Below, in pieces: positions 60,997 to 64,000 of a stretch of 64,000 nucleotides of DNA. The notes below the pieces were generated by a model. It did not search any database and had not been told where the DNA came from. It saw only the letters and a program-made list of their open reading frames with translations. The position numbers and the translations under genes were made by a program. Source of the DNA: Patagioenas fasciata (Eukaryota; Chordata; Aves; Columbiformes; Columbidae); NCBI RefSeq assembly GCF_037038585.1, contig NC_092522.1, positions 52,887,661-52,951,660 on the forward strand. The letters are read 5' to 3'. Position 1 is the first letter of the stretch, and each line of letters starts with the position of its first letter.

Positions 60997-63900
60997 ATAC
61001 AGGATCTATTTATCAAATATACAGGATATAGATTTATAAACTGAAATATGTAGTGAAAAGTGTTAGCTATTATTAGAAGTCTCAATTTTGGCTGATATAA
61101 AAGACAATCTAAAAATGAAAATTCAAATTATTTTGTAAGTTAGTTTCTTGTATTTATTTAACTCTTCCTTACACCTAGTTTGTCAGTGCAAGAAGAAAAT
61201 ACTTCAGTTGTATATTCAAGAATGAGCACTTAGGGGAAAAAACAAAACCCTCTCCTTACCCCAGATTTCAGAAGGACCTAAAAAGACTGGTATATGCTAC
61301 TTTAATGTAAATTATAATAAAAAATAGCTAATAAAAATGATTTCTCTCAGTCATGTTCTTCACAAAAATGTTAGGATTTTTCAAAGGACTTTTATGCTTT
61401 TGCCATCTAAATGTTAGTTGAGCTCTTTAATTATTAAACACTGAATGCTAGAAAAAAAATATTAATTATGCATCTCCTGGGGTACAGAAAGAAGCTATTT
61501 TATCAGGCTGCAAAATGATTTAGTATGCATAAAATATAACATTTAATAATACCACCAAGAACATCTATTTTAAATGTTTCCATTTTCCAGTCCTGTCTAA
61601 TTAATATTTAAGTGTTAGTGTACTAGTTATGCTCTTTTTGTTTTTTAGTGCAAATAAAAACGGCCCGTGGTTGGAGCTTCAACAAGCCATATAACGCAGT
61701 ATACAGGCTGCCTGTTGTAGACTTGAGGATCCTGAGGTACCTCAGAAGTGTAAAGGTCATGAGGAATGTTTTCTGTTACAGATGAACACAAACTATTTTG
61801 TGTCACAAAAAAGTAAACAGAAGAGGGCTTGGGAGGTATCACATGGGTTGAAGAAGTTTGCATCCCTCAGACCTGCATTTTTCTGTATAACTACAAGAGC
61901 AGCAAAGTTGTTTTGTTTTTTGTTTTTTGTTTTTTTTTTTTCTCTTTTTTTGTCTTGACTAGCATTCAAAAGTGTGCAAGTGCTCACTGAAGCAAGTTTT
62001 CTAATGCCCTCTTGAATTTTAGTTCCTGAAAGACATGCTGCACTTGCCAGTGTATTAAGCTGTTCAAGAGCAAAGCCGAAGGGGAAGACTTTAGGCTGAG
62101 CAATTGTTATCTGTTAAAGTGCAGAAATATTGGTTCTAAGCTAGACAATATATTGACAAAATACAGATTGAGCTGTATGAAATGTTCTCATAGTCTCATC
62201 TATAAGCCTTGTCCTTACCAAAATAAGACCTGATGTTGTGTTGTGTCTTTGAGGGAAAAGATATGTCAAGTGCAAAACTACGACATTTGAACAGAATAGA
62301 AGTCCTGCCAGGGGTGCCTGCTGCTTCACGTGTTAATTTACTCTCCTTCTTCCTTGGTGGCATGCAGACACTGGAGCAATCTTTCCCTGATAGACACTGA
62401 TGTTAATTAGTGATACCATCAAGGAACCTACATATCCCAAAACAGTGTTAAGAAACTAGAAGCCCCTATTTTATTATTTTCTGAAACTTTCACACAACTC
62501 TTCACTTCCCTTCTCTTTCTTCACTGTTTATCTTTTCTCCCCTTCAGACATTTTGGAAGTGTGGGAAGAGTCCTAGATGTTTTACCAATTCATTTTTTCC
62601 CTTCCTTCAGGTAAAGCCTTTAATTAAATAATCCACACATGGTAGATGGGGTGAATTCTCTTCTGAGACATCATCTTCACGAAAAATACCTATTGGAAAT
62701 GGATATGCAATATGGATAAAAGCTTCTTGTGTGACAGATGCAAAATGACAACCTCACATAACAGAAATTCCAAAGGCAATGTCTGTCATCATCACAGCCA
62801 ATGACTTGCTAAATTTTCTAATGAATACGGAATTCAAGTGAGAGTTGTGCAGAGGGCATGAGTTGTAATCATCCCCTGTAAGAAGAGCTGACTTTAATGG
62901 TAACAGCCACAAGAGTAGAATTTGCTTGTATTAGACTAGTATTAAAGGCTTGTCTTTCAAAAAAAAAAATACAAAGAGGAAAACTGTCCAATTTGAGATG
63001 CTAGTGCATGAGATGTGTCAAGAGAGGCCATCAATATCCAGCCAACTCTTCTTTACCATATGTTTGGTTGCTCTTGGCAGTATTTTGTCAGAACATGGAG
63101 GGGATGGAAACTCTAGACTCCGAGTAAAGCTTGTGTAGGATCAGGCGGTGCTTTGAAATGTGAAGCAAGCAGTTCAGTGCCAAAATTTCCCACCTCCTTT
63201 TGGTCACAGAACCAGAGGATAGCTGAAGAGGTGACTTGGTTCTTTCTCAAATTTCTTCCTGGATCCCCAAAGCTGTCTGTGGTCTATATGTGGATTCGTA
63301 CTAACTTTCAATTTGTTATCTACCCTCACCAGGTCATTCAGGACTTGCTGAGGACTACAGATCTGTGCTGGCATGCTGAGCTGCCAAGCTGGGGCAGTGG
63401 AAGCCCTGCTGCGTGCCCCACTCTGCTGCCATGGGGCCAGTGATCCAGCAAAGGGACCAGTAGGAAGCTGAGGCAGCCATTGAGCCCAGACTACTCAGTC
63501 CCCTTCTCCCTGTTGAAACCAAGTCACAAGCAGTAAGGCCAAGAGCGCTGGCTAAAAGTTTAGGGTATCAGCTTAGGAGAGCAACTATATTACCAGGCCA
63601 GTTGCTGTGCCACTAAAGTAGAAGGTTGATCTCTGCTGTCAGATAGTATCCTGCACTGGCACTTCATATAGTGTGTATCTAGCGTTAGTGTGACCTCTTT
63701 CTGGTATGCAGTTCTCAAAACAACTATTAGGTTGTTCTGCAAAACCCCATCATGAGAACCTAGACGTGAGAGTCAAGACCTGGCAGGGTATCTTCCTGTA
63801 AATACCACCTTGGATCTTGGTGTGAACTGCTATGTTTTATTAATATTTGTAACCTGTTTTTCAGTCTTAGAGCTAGAAATATGATTTTATTTCCTTAATG

Positions 63901-64000
63901 AAACTAATTTAGTTGTTAATGCTTAGGTTCTGCTGGAGGTGACCCCAAGGGGATCCAACAAATTTGGAGTGTTTCCTTCTTTAAAGGAAACCATTCCAAA
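60997..64000. other. No recognised gene
   Basis: Contains a T-rich tract with TTTTTTG units at 61910-61951. The frames 62950-63138 and 63153-63443 (plus) lie near each other but show no splice sites or known motif. The end of the window carries nothing recognisable. Confidence 0.45.

Noticed and set aside
1..64000. CRISPR arrays, prokaryotic operons, phage or endogenous retroviral genes, tRNA/rRNA genes
   Set aside because: No spaced direct-repeat arrays, no ribosome-binding-site-led gene runs, no gag/pol/env-like frames or LTR pairs, and no cloverleaf or rRNA signatures were seen on either strand by eye.

Overview
This is a vertebrate nuclear window, most likely avian (at least sauropsid). 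The recognisable interspersed repeats are CR1 LINEs, with bird-type 3' ends such as the GGTTGGACTAGATGATC motif near 49745 and a legible CR1 ORF2 C-terminus near 15440-15650, plus faint ancient MIR-like SINEs. No L1, Alu or bacterial gene structure is visible. Base composition is AT-leaning, introns and spacers are long, and almost all open frames are short enough to be chance.

Layout: 1-15.3 kb is gene-free as far as I can see, with an AT-rich microsatellite patch at 4.86-5.42 kb. 15.35-23 kb is repeat-rich: a fairly young CR1 (minus), a diverged GC-rich tandem duplication, two old CR1 fragments (minus), and a plus-strand CR1 interrupted by a 193 bp copy of sequence found 2.5 kb upstream. 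23.1-24.4 kb holds the best coding signal, a 223-codon frame ending exactly at a strong splice donor. Further plus-strand candidate exons lie at 28.3, 30.2, 37.6, 38.3 and 38.5 kb; the last three join in frame. 39-52 kb is mostly empty, with three old repeats. From 52.6 kb on there is one plus-strand exon-like frame and three minus-strand exon-like frames at 54.9-60.1 kb. The end of the window is gene-free.

The plus-strand exons may belong to one spliced gene for a charged, coiled-coil-like protein, possibly testis- or centrosome-type in character, but I could not identify it. The 28.3 and 30.2 kb exons do not fit the same chain without further unseen exons. The minus-strand set would be a second gene if real. 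Apart from the 23.7 kb exon, these calls rest on splice-site quality and reading phase only, and vertebrate introns are full of pseudo-exons, so confidence is kept low. I found no CRISPR, toxin, operon, viral or RNA-gene system.
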